Shown here: positions 8,661 through 17,587 of the stretch, in pieces
Position numbering within the stretch: the stretch's first letter is position 1
How the letters are laid out: each line of letters opens with the position of its first letter
Assembly (NCBI GenBank): GCA_900549855.1
Contig: URPS01000026.1
Span: forward strand, 1-29,564
Source: an uncultured bacterium
GTDB lineage: Bacteria; Cyanobacteriota; Vampirovibrionia; Gastranaerophilales; Gastranaerophilaceae
Length of the DNA stretch: 29,564 nt
Reading direction: 5' to 3'
Program-made: the position numbers and the translations under genes
Notes under the pieces: model-generated
What the model was told of the DNA's origin: nothing
The model's input: the letters and a program-made list of their open reading frames with translations, nothing else
The model's database searches: none

Positions 8661-10721
8661 ATGTGTAAGGCATTAAGTATTATTATATCTATTCTGTTTA
8701 TAATAATAAGTTTAAGTACTATAAATGTTTTTGCAGAAGGGGCATTACCTTCTTATACATATAATGCTTTTGATGAAGCGGTTGAATGTGTGTCACCGTA
8801 TTATACAGATAACGTGATTACCGGACAAGACTTAGGAATTGATTCATTGAAAAATCCTAAAGATATGTTTGTTTTAAACAATATAATATATATTTTAGAT
8901 TCAGGCAATAATCGCATCTTGGTTTTGGATGAGTCATTAAAATTATTAAAGACATTAAATCTTGTTGATAAAAACAAAAACACTGTCGTTTTTGGAGATG
9001 CACAAGGTATTTGTTGTTATAACAACAATATTTATATTACTGATAAAGTTAAAAAAACAGTATATTTGTTTGATGACAAAGGTGTTTTAATTAAGGAATT
9101 AAAATGTCCTGACTCTTCTCTTTTGCCTGACGATTATGATTATACTCCTACAAAAATATTAGTTAATTCAAAAGGTATTGTTTATGTCATTTCTTCGAAT
9201 ACCTATAACGGTGCAATGCAATTTGATGCAAAAGGTAATTTTATTGGATTCTTTGGAGCAGAAAAAGTTGAAGTTACACCTTCATTGTTAATTGATTTGG
9301 CTTGGAAAAAAATTCTTTCAAAAGAACAACAAAGCGGAATGAAATTATATGTACCAGCCACATTCACTAATTTTGATATTGATTCAAGTGATTTTATATA
9401 TACAGTCCGTCAAACAGGTGAAGAATTTGCACAAGTTCGTTGTCTTAATCCAGCGGGTAATAATATATTACCTGAAATTAAATTTGGCGAAAAAGAAACA
9501 ACTTACGATGTTGATAATGATGTAACGGTAAGTAGTAGCATTGCTGATGTGTGCATTGACGATGATGGTTATATTTCAATTATTGACAGCAATAGGGGAA
9601 GGATTTTTCAATACGATTCTCTTTCAAATATGCTTTTTGCATTTGGGAAAAAAGGAAATGAAAAAGGTGCAATTCAACAACCTGCTGCTATTGAATCAAT
9701 AGGGGACAATCTATTAGTTCTTGATGAAAAAGCAGGCAGTATTATATTGTATACTCTTACCGATTTCGGTAGAAATGTTAGAACTGCTATTTCTCTTTAT
9801 AATGATGGAAAATATATGGATTGTGAGAATTACTGGAAAGAAATTCTCAAAGTTAATTCAGGATACCAGTTAGCCAATATTGGCATGGGAAAAATTTACG
9901 AAAGTAGAAATGAATTTAAATTAGCTCAAAAGTATTATAAATACGGAAATTATAAAACAGGTTATTCATCAGCTTTTAAAAAACAACGCGATATATTCAT
10001 GAATAAATATTTTGCAGTTACTATGTTGTTATTAATCGCCGTAATAGTAATTCCGATGATTGTTTCTGTTATTATTTCTAAACATAAAAAAAATGAATAC
10101 AATATTCATTATTCTAAATATAGATTTCCGCTATATTGCGTCAGTCATCCGTTTAAAGCTTATTATGAATTAAAATGTAGCAATAATGCATCTGTAGGAA
10201 TTTCATTTGTAATATTGGCACTTTGGTTTATTTTTAAACTATTATATATACAATTTTCGGGTTTTGTATTTATCGATAGCAGACCCGATCAATTAAATGT
10301 AATAGTAGAATTTGCAAAAACTATTGGGTTATTTATGGTTTGGATATTGTGTAACTGGGCAATTACAACCTTAATGGATGGCGAAGGTAAGTTCAAAGAG
10401 ATTTGGGTATTTTCTTCTTATGCATTAATTCCCTATGTATTTGCATTACCGATACTTACTATTTTGAGCAATATTCTTGTTCTTGAAGAAGGTGCGTTTC
10501 TTTCAATTGCGGTTTCTATTGTATTAATATATACCTTAATCAATGAAACTATGGCTTTAAAGGAAGTACATCAATATTCATTGTTTAAGACAATATTTAC
10601 AGCCTTAATTGCCATAGGCACAATTATATTAGTTGCACTTCTTATTACGATCGTATATAGTATGTTTTCACAATTAGTAACATTTGTGTTGACAATTATT
10701 AATGAAAGCAAATTAAAGTAA
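8661..10721 (+). CDS. Membrane-anchored NHL-repeat / TPR-like / YIP1-domain protein
   Basis: The 686-residue product has a signal peptide (about 1-25, VFA/EG). Residues about 40-370 form a beta-propeller-like region built of NHL-type units (LKNPKDMFVLNNIIYILDSG, YISIIDSNRGRIFQYD, QQPAAIESIGDNLLVLDEKAG). A short TPR-like pair follows at about 378-440. One helix spans about 449-471, and residues about 490-680 contain several more hydrophobic segments beginning HPFKAYYELK, matching the YIP1 family. The propeller should lie outside the cell and the YIP1 part in the membrane. AAAGGAG precedes the ATG. As I recall, YIP1 and DUF5696 genes commonly sit between sugar permease genes in Firmicutes such as Paenibacillus, which is the arrangement here. 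Its role is unknown; a sensor or scaffold for the uptake machinery is a guess. Confidence 0.72.
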   Translation: MCKALSIIISILFIIISLSTINVFAEGALPSYTYNAFDEAVECVSPYYTDNVITGQDLGIDSLKNPKDMFVLNNIIYILDSGNNRILVLDESLKLLKTLNLVDKNKNTVVFGDAQGICCYNNNIYITDKVKKTVYLFDDKGVLIKELKCPDSSLLPDDYDYTPTKILVNSKGIVYVISSNTYNGAMQFDAKGNFIGFFGAEKVEVTPSLLIDLAWKKILSKEQQSGMKLYVPATFTNFDIDSSDFIYTVRQTGEEFAQVRCLNPAGNNILPEIKFGEKETTYDVDNDVTVSSSIADVCIDDDGYISIIDSNRGRIFQYDSLSNMLFAFGKKGNEKGAIQQPAAIESIGDNLLVLDEKAGSIILYTLTDFGRNVRTAISLYNDGKYMDCENYWKEILKVNSGYQLANIGMGKIYESRNEFKLAQKYYKYGNYKTGYSSAFKKQRDIFMNKYFAVTMLLLIAVIVIPMIVSVIISKHKKNEYNIHYSKYRFPLYCVSHPFKAYYELKCSNNASVGISFVILALWFIFKLLYIQFSGFVFIDSRPDQLNVIVEFAKTIGLFMVWILCNWAITTLMDGEGKFKEIWVFSSYALIPYVFALPILTILSNILVLEEGAFLSIAVSIVLIYTLINETMALKEVHQYSLFKTIFTALIAIGTIILVALLITIVYSMFSQLVTFVLTIINESKLK

Positions 10722-10739
10722 TTTAAAGGATGGAAAGAT

Positions 10740-12998
10740 ATGAAATTGCGTAGAATGATTTCTTTTATATGTGTTGCAGTTCTATTGCTTGAAGTGTTAA
10801 TGGTTCCATCCTCTGCTAAAAATGTAGAAGATGTTAAAGAGTTTAAGATTACTACACAACAAAAAAATGAAATATTAAATTATAATGAGAAATTCGAAAA
10901 AGTAGCAGAGAATGATTTGTTCACATTATCGGTTGATAAAAAAAATACTAATATTGCTTTATTAGATAAGAATAGCAAAACAACATATTACAGTAGTCCT
11001 ATAGATACCGATAAAGATTTTGTAGCCACATCAACAGTTAAAGATTTAATGGAATCTTTTCTTATTATTAAATACGCTCAACGAGATAGTGGTATTATAA
11101 CAAAAGGTTCTAAAAAAAATTCTGTTGCGAAAAAATCGGCATATATAGAAAAAATTAAAAACGGAATACATATAGACTTTTATTTTCCACTTGAAAAAAT
11201 ATATATTCCGGTTGAAATATTGCTAACTAATTCTGGAATTGAAGTTAAAGTTTTGTCAGACGGAATAAGTGAAAATGATTCTAAATTTAAATTATCGTCA
11301 ATTCAAGTCATGCCTTATTTTGGATGCACAAAAATTGGCGAAAATGGTTATACATTTATTCCTGATGGATGTGGAGCCGTTATAGAAAATTCAAAGAATA
11401 ATTCGGGTTTTTCTTCATATAGTAAGCCGGTTTATGGTAGAGATTTGTCGATAATGTTAGATAGTCAAACTTATGATAAATCTAAGATTTATTTACCGGT
11501 TTTTGGTTTAAAGATAAATGATAGCGGTTTTGTTGGCATCATTAAAAATGGTGATACTAACGCTAAAATAAATGCTACAGCACCAGGCACAAATAATAGT
11601 TACAATAGTATATGTTCTGAGTTTGTGTTTCGTCAAACAGAAAATGTTGTTTATCAAACAAATAATAATATGGGATGGATGAACCTTACTGAATTTGAAC
11701 CGGAGCATTTTAAAGGTGATTATGTTGTAGAATACTCATTTATTTCATCGGGTGCCGACTATTCAAAAATGGCAGAGGTTTATCGTGATTATCTTTTAAA
11801 TAATAATAAGTTAAAAAAATCCCAGTATGTTAATAAAGAAACGTTATATGTTGACTTAATAGGAGGTGCTAAAAGACAAGAAAGTTTTTTTGGGATACCT
11901 GTTAAAAGAGTAACTTCAATAACTCCATTTGATAGCGTTTCAAAAATCTCAGATGTTTTAAATAAAGCCGGAATAGATAATATTACATATAGATATAAAT
12001 ATTGGCAAAAGGGTGCTGATAGTCAAGCTATTTACAACAATGTTTGTGCGGAAAGAAGACTTGGTGGAGATAAGAAGTTAAAATCGTTATTAAAAACTTC
12101 AAAAGGTGAAAACTTTCGTATTGTTTTAGATATCAATTTTATGAATATGAATCGTTCGGCATCTGGATTAAGCAAAAAATACGATAGTGTTCAATCAATG
12201 AGAAAAGAACCCGTTGTTAATTATTTATACAGAATAAATACTGAAACTATTGATAAGTCAATTTCTGATACATATTTAGTGAATCCTTTAAATGTATTAA
12301 AAATTGCAAACAAGTTATCTAAAAAACTTCAAAAATTAGATGCAGGTGGATACTCTTTAAATTCAATTGGTTCATTACTTTATTCTGACTTTGGTAAAAA
12401 ATCAACTTCGAGAAAAACATCAGCAGAAGCATGGGGCAATATAGCATCTACAATTAAAAAATCAGGTTCCTTGCTTTTAGAAGCACCAAATGCTTATATG
12501 ATTGAATATGCTGACGAAATAATAAATTCTCCATCTTCTTCTGAACAAAATAATATTTTTTCTTATGATGTTCCTTTTTATCAATTAGTTCTTTCGGGTT
12601 ATATTCCAACAAGTTTAGAAGCAGGTAATAGTTTTGGTAATGATAATTATAACTTATTAAAGTCTGTTGAATATGGTTCTAATTTAAAATTTGATTTAGG
12701 TTATAAAAATATTGATTTACTCTATCAAACAGGATTATCAAAACTTAATTACATAGATTATTCTTTATGGGTTGACGGTATAGCAAAAGATTATTCAAAA
12801 TGGTATGAGTTTCGTGAAATCACTGACTTTACAGCCATTAAATGTCATAGAAGGTTAATGACAAATGTTTACTTATCTGAATATGAGAATGGTATAAAGG
12901 TTTATACAAACTATAATAACAATGCAGTAACTGTTGGTAATATTAACATTCCTGCAATGGATTTTACTTTGGAGGAGGATGTTTTTGAAACGAAATAG
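10740..12998 (+). CDS. Secreted DUF5696-family protein, probable glycoside-hydrolase-like
   Basis: This 752-residue protein has a signal peptide (1-26, PSSA/KN). Its first third fits the DUF5696 family: NDLFTLSVDKKNTNIALLDKNSK, then the hallmark NGYTFIPDGCGAVIEN and the PVYGRDLS segment. The family normally reads PDGSGA; here Cys replaces Ser. The middle (about residues 370-640) reads like alternating beta/alpha elements, consistent with a TIM barrel (for example RIVLDINFMNMN and SGSLLLEAPNAYMIEYADEI). The family has no proven activity to my knowledge, and the hydrolase reading is inference. It sits between two permease pairs and next to the YIP1 gene. There is no lipobox, so it is either secreted or kept by an uncleaved signal. 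Its 3' end overlaps the next permease gene by 14 bases. Confidence 0.75.
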   Translation: MKLRRMISFICVAVLLLEVLMVPSSAKNVEDVKEFKITTQQKNEILNYNEKFEKVAENDLFTLSVDKKNTNIALLDKNSKTTYYSSPIDTDKDFVATSTVKDLMESFLIIKYAQRDSGIITKGSKKNSVAKKSAYIEKIKNGIHIDFYFPLEKIYIPVEILLTNSGIEVKVLSDGISENDSKFKLSSIQVMPYFGCTKIGENGYTFIPDGCGAVIENSKNNSGFSSYSKPVYGRDLSIMLDSQTYDKSKIYLPVFGLKINDSGFVGIIKNGDTNAKINATAPGTNNSYNSICSEFVFRQTENVVYQTNNNMGWMNLTEFEPEHFKGDYVVEYSFISSGADYSKMAEVYRDYLLNNNKLKKSQYVNKETLYVDLIGGAKRQESFFGIPVKRVTSITPFDSVSKISDVLNKAGIDNITYRYKYWQKGADSQAIYNNVCAERRLGGDKKLKSLLKTSKGENFRIVLDINFMNMNRSASGLSKKYDSVQSMRKEPVVNYLYRINTETIDKSISDTYLVNPLNVLKIANKLSKKLQKLDAGGYSLNSIGSLLYSDFGKKSTSRKTSAEAWGNIASTIKKSGSLLLEAPNAYMIEYADEIINSPSSSEQNNIFSYDVPFYQLVLSGYIPTSLEAGNSFGNDNYNLLKSVEYGSNLKFDLGYKNIDLLYQTGLSKLNYIDYSLWVDGIAKDYSKWYEFREITDFTAIKCHRRLMTNVYLSEYENGIKVYTNYNNNAVTVGNINIPAMDFTLEEDVFETK

Positions 12999-13881
12999 TA
13001 TTAATAAAAGAAAAAGCTATTATAATCGCAAAGACAGAGTAGGTTTAGTTTATATATTACCATGGTTTATTGGTACAATATTTTTCTTTATCCTACCGAT
13101 GATTACAGCATTTACCTATTCGATAAGCAAGATTACGATTACCCCAACAGGATTTTTACAAAAATACATCGGAATTGAAAATTATGTTCATTTTATAACT
13201 GCTGATTCAAAATTTGTAAGATATTGGGCAAGTTCCGTTTTAGGTATGATTCCTCAAGTAGTTCTAATCGTATCTTTTAGCATTTTCTTAGCTGTATTAA
13301 TTAAGGACAAATTTAAAGGAAGAATGTTTGTTAGATCTTTGTTCTTTTTTCCGGTTATGTTAGCTTCAGGACCTGTTCTTTCTATTTTACAGGCAGATGC
13401 ATCAATGGGTAGTTCATCAACTCCGGCATACATTATGCAAATACCGTCACTTTTAACAGCATTTGAAGTGCTAAATGTTCCGGATAAGATTTTAACATTT
13501 ATTACAGATGTTGTTAATCAAACATTTAGTCTTACTTGGAAGTCAGGAGTTCAAATATTATTGATGCAAGCTGCAATTTGCGATATTCCTAAGAGTTCAT
13601 ACGAAGTTGCAGATATTGAAGGTGCAACAGCTTGGGAAAAATTTTGGAAAATAACTTTTCCAATGATTTCGCCGTCTTTTTTAGTTGTTGTTACTTATAC
13701 GGTAATAGATACATTTACAGATTATGATAATCAGGTAATGACATTACTTAGATCTTATTATTCAAAAGGTAATTACTCTTATAGTACAACAATAGGAATA
13801 ATATACTTTGTATCTATTTTAGCGGTAATCGGAATTGTTGGTTTATTTATTAAAAAGAGCATTAACTATGAATCAGATTAG
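12985..13881 (+). CDS. Sugar ABC transporter permease, MalF/UgpA type (second pair)
   Basis: The product is a permease of about 298 residues with six likely helices and an EAA loop near residues 205-225 (EVADIEGATAWEKFWKITFPM). The early GLVYILPWFIGTIFFFILPM is typical of carbohydrate ABC permeases. The start is a choice. GGAGGAGG at 12971-12978 gives a proper 6-base spacing to TTG at 12985, while the ATG at 12979 touches that site (it would instead use GGAGG at 12971-12975, only 3 bases away). The open frame reaches back to 12934, deep inside the upstream gene, with no ribosome site. The overlap implies translational coupling with the DUF5696 gene. It pairs with the gene at 13891. Confidence 0.9.
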   Translation: MKRNSINKRKSYYNRKDRVGLVYILPWFIGTIFFFILPMITAFTYSISKITITPTGFLQKYIGIENYVHFITADSKFVRYWASSVLGMIPQVVLIVSFSIFLAVLIKDKFKGRMFVRSLFFFPVMLASGPVLSILQADASMGSSSTPAYIMQIPSLLTAFEVLNVPDKILTFITDVVNQTFSLTWKSGVQILLMQAAICDIPKSSYEVADIEGATAWEKFWKITFPMISPSFLVVVTYTVIDTFTDYDNQVMTLLRSYYSKGNYSYSTTIGIIYFVSILAVIGIVGLFIKKSINYESD

Positions 13882-13890
13882 GAGGTAACT

Positions 13891-14877
13891 ATGAATAACA
13901 ATAATGCTATAAGGCAACACAGTTTTAAATACAACTTCACTGTTGCCTCAAAAAGTATTCTTAGAACTCTTGTATTACTTGGCATTTGTTTTATTATGAT
14001 TTATCCCGTATTATATATGATTGCAAATTCTTTTATGAGTGTTTCTGATAATTATAATCCAAGTGTTGTTTGGTTGCCTGAAAAAATTGATTTTCAAAGC
14101 TATAAGCTTGTAATGGGTTATTTGGACTATTTCCCGGCTTTATTTAGAAGTTTTTTGATAACTGTGCCGTGTGTATTAATTCAATTTATTCCATTGTTAA
14201 TGGCAGGGTACGGATTTGCACGGTTTAATTTTAAATTTAAAAAGTTTTTATTTGGACTTTTAGTTTTTACAATAATTGTTCCGGCACAAACCTATATTAT
14301 TCCGTCTTATGTAAATATGAGTTCATTTAATTTTTTTGGCATAGGAAAGTTAATCGGTTTGTTTACAGGAACAGATTTAACTATAAATTTAATCAATACA
14401 AACTATACATTTTATTTACCGGCATTATTCGGTGCAGGTATAAGATCGGGGTTAAATATTTATATTATATGCCAATTCTTTAAAGGTCTGCCAAAAGAAT
14501 TAGAAGAAGCAGCAACTATTGATGGTTGCAATTCTTCACAAGTGTTTTTTAAAATTATGATACCAAATATTATTCCCGCTATAACAACAGTTTCTGTATT
14601 TTCTATTGTATGGTATTTTAACGATTATTTATTAAGTGGATTTTACTTAAATGAAAATATGCCGGTTGTAGCTTCGTTTACAATGGTTAAGTCCATTGTT
14701 GATATGGCTTCTCAAAGTAGCGGATTAGTAGGTATTACAGCAACAGATTTAAAATTGCTATTAAATTCAATTATGTGTGCTGGCGGTTTATTGGTATCAA
14801 TTCCTTTGATATTAATGTATTTACCGGCACAAAGGTTTTTTACTGAAAACATCGGTAAGAGTGGTATTGTTGGTTAA
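13891..14877 (+). CDS. Sugar ABC transporter permease, MalG/UgpE type (second pair)
   Basis: This 328-residue membrane protein has about six helices and an EAA loop near residues 204-226 (EEAATIDGCNSSQVFFKIMIPNI). AGGAGG lies 6 bases before the ATG, and the gene follows its partner by 9 bases. With that partner it makes a second complete importer channel in the locus. The binding protein is not adjacent and may be the divergent lipoprotein at 1275-2567 (inference). Confidence 0.92.
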   Translation: MNNNNAIRQHSFKYNFTVASKSILRTLVLLGICFIMIYPVLYMIANSFMSVSDNYNPSVVWLPEKIDFQSYKLVMGYLDYFPALFRSFLITVPCVLIQFIPLLMAGYGFARFNFKFKKFLFGLLVFTIIVPAQTYIIPSYVNMSSFNFFGIGKLIGLFTGTDLTINLINTNYTFYLPALFGAGIRSGLNIYIICQFFKGLPKELEEAATIDGCNSSQVFFKIMIPNIIPAITTVSVFSIVWYFNDYLLSGFYLNENMPVVASFTMVKSIVDMASQSSGLVGITATDLKLLLNSIMCAGGLLVSIPLILMYLPAQRFFTENIGKSGIVG

Positions 14878-14879
14878 AT

Positions 14880-14905
14880 TAAGGTATAGCAAACCTTATT
14901 TTTAA
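14880..14905 (+). terminator. Weak hairpin with T-run between transporter and surface-protein genes
   Basis: TAAGGT (14880-14885) and ACCTTA (14893-14898) form a 6-base stem with a 7-base loop, followed by TTTTTAATAAA. It begins 3 bases after the permease stop. The short AT-rich stem suggests a leaky terminator or a stop to 3' decay, which would set surface-protein levels apart from transporter levels. Confidence 0.4.
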
Positions 14906-14931
14906 TAAATTTTAAATTTGGAGGTAAAAAA

Positions 14932-17337
14932 ATGAAAACTCGCAAAATTCTCAGCATTCTCTTAGCAATCTGCATGTTAGCTTCTGCATTTACAGCAATC
15001 CCTGTATTTGCTGAAGCTCAAACAAAACATTTAGTTGACAATTGTGCAGATTTTAGTATGGTTTCTGATCGTACAACTTACTGGCAAACTGAGAATAACC
15101 CGCATTTGGGTAATATTTTCACAAAAACAACTGCCGATGGTGGAATTTTCCTCACATATCATGTAAATGGTAATGCTAAGGCTGTTAATATTGATGTTTT
15201 TCAATTGAAAGACCACGATACAGCAGTTGAAAAGTATTTGAAACTTTCTGTATCAAAGGATAATAAGACATTCGTTCCAATTGAAAAAAGTCTTGGAACG
15301 ATCACAACTGTTGAAGCAAACAATAGTTGGCAAGCAGTTCCGGTATCAGCTGCAATTGACGGTGAATATTCTTATGTAAGAATTGAACTTGATGCATATG
15401 CAGACGAGCCAAATTGGCAATTAGCTCTCGGTAAAATTGATATTACATACGATTATGAACTTATTCCAGTTGATGTTGTATCTGACTCACTTGAAAACAT
15501 AGTTAACAATTACGAACATTCAGATGGACTTATAATTGATGGAACAAATGCTTATTTGGGATTTTGGGCTCACAAAAATGGTAATAACGATGCTCAATAC
15601 ATTACTTACTATGTAAAAAGTATGAATTCACTTCAAATTACAGTTCCATTCCTAACAAATTATCCTGAACTTGTTAATGCTATTTCGGCTGAATGGTCAA
15701 CAGATAATAAAACATGGGAAGCAATCACTCTTGAAAAAGGCGCAAGTAATTTTGCATGTGAGGGTTGGTCCACAGTTGTTTTGTCGGCAGATAAAATGAA
15801 AAAAGTCACAGGATTTTTGAAGATAAACATCGGTGTACTTGTTTACAATAATGGTGCTGATGCTGTTGCAAATTGTTATGGTGTGGGTGTTTCCGGAGTT
15901 CTTACTACAGTTTATGATGCTGAAGCAGAAAGTAAATTCCCGGAAACCGTTAACGATCCACTTGACAATTTCCTTAATATATATAAAAAATCAACTAATC
16001 TTCAAGTTGATGGCTCAAACGTTAACCTTGGAAACTGGGTTAATAAAACAGCTGATTCTACCGAATACTTAATTTACAGGGTAAATAGTATTGGTAAATT
16101 ACAAATTGCTGTTCCTTTCTTAGCAAATCATGATAAATTATTAGAAGGTATTAAAGCATACTGGACTGAAGATATTGAAAATCCAAATTGGGAAGAAATA
16201 TCACTTAAAACAGGTACTATTAATAATGTCGACGGTTGGCAAACAACCATTTTATCAGCTAGAAATCTTAAAAAAGCTAAAGGTTACCTTAAAGTTGAAA
16301 TAGGCGAACTTTATTATAACAATGGTAATAAAGCCGATATTTGGGCTGCCGGTATTTCTGCAGTTGTTACTGAAGCTTATAATCCGGCATTAGATGATGT
16401 ATTCCCAAATGAAATCAATGACGGTCTTGAAAGTTTTGATAATGCTTATGCTAACTCTGACGGAATTCAAATCGATACAACAAATAAATATATTGGTTAT
16501 TGGGCAAATAAAAAAGGCAATAATGATGTTCAATCTATAACTTATAGAGTTAATAGCATTAAAACACTTCAAATTAATGTTCCTTATTTAGCTGCTCATC
16601 CTAAACTTACTGAATCAGTTCATGCATATTGGTCTGCTGATAATTCAGAAAGTTCTTGGGAGGAAATCTCTTTAACTACAGGGGAGCCAACAAATATTGA
16701 AAATACAAATTTTGCTTTTGTATTTAAAGAAGCCAGAAAGCTTTCTTATGGAAAAGGATACTTAAAAGTTCAAATTGAAAATATTGATTTTGGTGCTGAC
16801 TTTGATCCGGTAGAAAATTGTTGGGCTGTTGGTATTAATGCAATAGTTACTACTCCTTATGATCCTAACGCAATCGATGTTGATATGGCAGCGACATTAT
16901 CATATGATACTGCAAGTAAATCAGTAAAAATTTCTACCGATTATGATTTAAAACAAGCGGGTTTTGAAAATATTACAGCACATTTTAAGGTAAACGAGGA
17001 AGAATTTGAAATAAAAAAATTTGAGACAGAAAAATCAATTAGTACATTTGTATTAGATAAAGAAATTGAATTAAATATAGGTGTAACTATAAAAGGTTGG
17101 ATTTCATTGTCTTATGAAGAATCTGCTTATGCAAGTAATATTTCAACCGTTGAGTTTGATGAATATTTTGATGCAAACGGCGATGGTAACATAAATATTA
17201 TAGATTTAGTACGTTTAAAAAAGGCCATTATTGGGGATGCCACTATTAAAGAAGGCGTTTGCGATTTTGATGGAAAAGGAACTTTGGATGCAACTGATGT
17301 TGTTTTTCTTGTAAGAGCTCTTTTGAAATCGTTCTAA
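14932..17337 (+). CDS. Secreted four-repeat protein with C-terminal type I dockerin
   Basis: This 801-residue protein has a signal peptide (1-27, VFA/EA). Four related beta-rich domains of about 150 residues start near 33, 183, 339 and 494. They share an SDGxQID...LG.W.NK..NND.QxITYRV block, a YWSxDN...W..I strand pair, GYLKVxI, and NCxxVGI...VTT. A different beta-rich segment covers 645-740. Residues about 745-801 are a dockerin: the first calcium loop DANGDGNINIID is canonical, while the second, DFDGKGTLDATD, has Lys where Asp or Asn is expected. The dockerin should plug into a cohesin encoded elsewhere, placing the protein in a cellulosome-like complex or on the wall. No catalytic domain is recognised, and glycan binding is the likeliest role (inference). 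GGAGG before the ATG is strong. The repeat family continues in the next two intact genes. Confidence 0.8.
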   Translation: MKTRKILSILLAICMLASAFTAIPVFAEAQTKHLVDNCADFSMVSDRTTYWQTENNPHLGNIFTKTTADGGIFLTYHVNGNAKAVNIDVFQLKDHDTAVEKYLKLSVSKDNKTFVPIEKSLGTITTVEANNSWQAVPVSAAIDGEYSYVRIELDAYADEPNWQLALGKIDITYDYELIPVDVVSDSLENIVNNYEHSDGLIIDGTNAYLGFWAHKNGNNDAQYITYYVKSMNSLQITVPFLTNYPELVNAISAEWSTDNKTWEAITLEKGASNFACEGWSTVVLSADKMKKVTGFLKINIGVLVYNNGADAVANCYGVGVSGVLTTVYDAEAESKFPETVNDPLDNFLNIYKKSTNLQVDGSNVNLGNWVNKTADSTEYLIYRVNSIGKLQIAVPFLANHDKLLEGIKAYWTEDIENPNWEEISLKTGTINNVDGWQTTILSARNLKKAKGYLKVEIGELYYNNGNKADIWAAGISAVVTEAYNPALDDVFPNEINDGLESFDNAYANSDGIQIDTTNKYIGYWANKKGNNDVQSITYRVNSIKTLQINVPYLAAHPKLTESVHAYWSADNSESSWEEISLTTGEPTNIENTNFAFVFKEARKLSYGKGYLKVQIENIDFGADFDPVENCWAVGINAIVTTPYDPNAIDVDMAATLSYDTASKSVKISTDYDLKQAGFENITAHFKVNEEEFEIKKFETEKSISTFVLDKEIELNIGVTIKGWISLSYEESAYASNISTVEFDEYFDANGDGNINIIDLVRLKKAIIGDATIKEGVCDFDGKGTLDATDVVFLVRALLKSF

Positions 17338-17360
17338 AAATATTTAAGAGGTAGCAAATT

Positions 17361-17572
17361 ATGAACCGTATAGTTTCTTTGAGTTTAATTTTAACAATTT
17401 TAATATCCTCTTTTTTCTTTTATTCCTTTCAAAACATTCGCAGAGAGATTACAGGAAAATATGTGCAGGAATCAGTAAACAAGATAATAGTAAAATAAGG
17501 GATTTCGATGATGACAATATAATTACTGCTTATGATTTGATTAAATTCAGAGCATTATTATTAAGCATGTAA
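17361..17572 (+). pseudogene. Remnant of a secreted dockerin protein (signal peptide plus half-dockerin, frameshifted)
   Basis: A short frame starts at ATG 17361 after an AGAGGT ribosome site and reads MNRIVSLSLILTILISSFF, a plausible signal peptide, then IRREITGKYVQESVNK before stopping at 17496-17498. In the -1 frame, the DNA from about 17477 to the stop at 17570-17572 encodes KQDNSKIR followed by DFDDDNIITAYDLIKFRALL. That is a good second half of a type I dockerin, with Asp at loop positions 1, 3, 5 and 12. IRREITGKY resembles the end of the first dockerin helix and the linker. The first calcium loop and any protein body are missing. The most economical reading is a relative of the neighbouring dockerin gene that lost its middle and gained a frameshift. 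A single-base sequencing error could explain the frameshift but not the missing body. Confidence 0.6.
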
Positions 17573-17587
17573 AAGGAGATAAGAAAT

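Noticed and set aside
12934..12984. Upstream extension of the permease frame to ATG 12934
   Set aside because: It runs inside the DUF5696 gene with no ribosome site; GGAGGAGG fits a start at TTG 12985 or ATG 12979.
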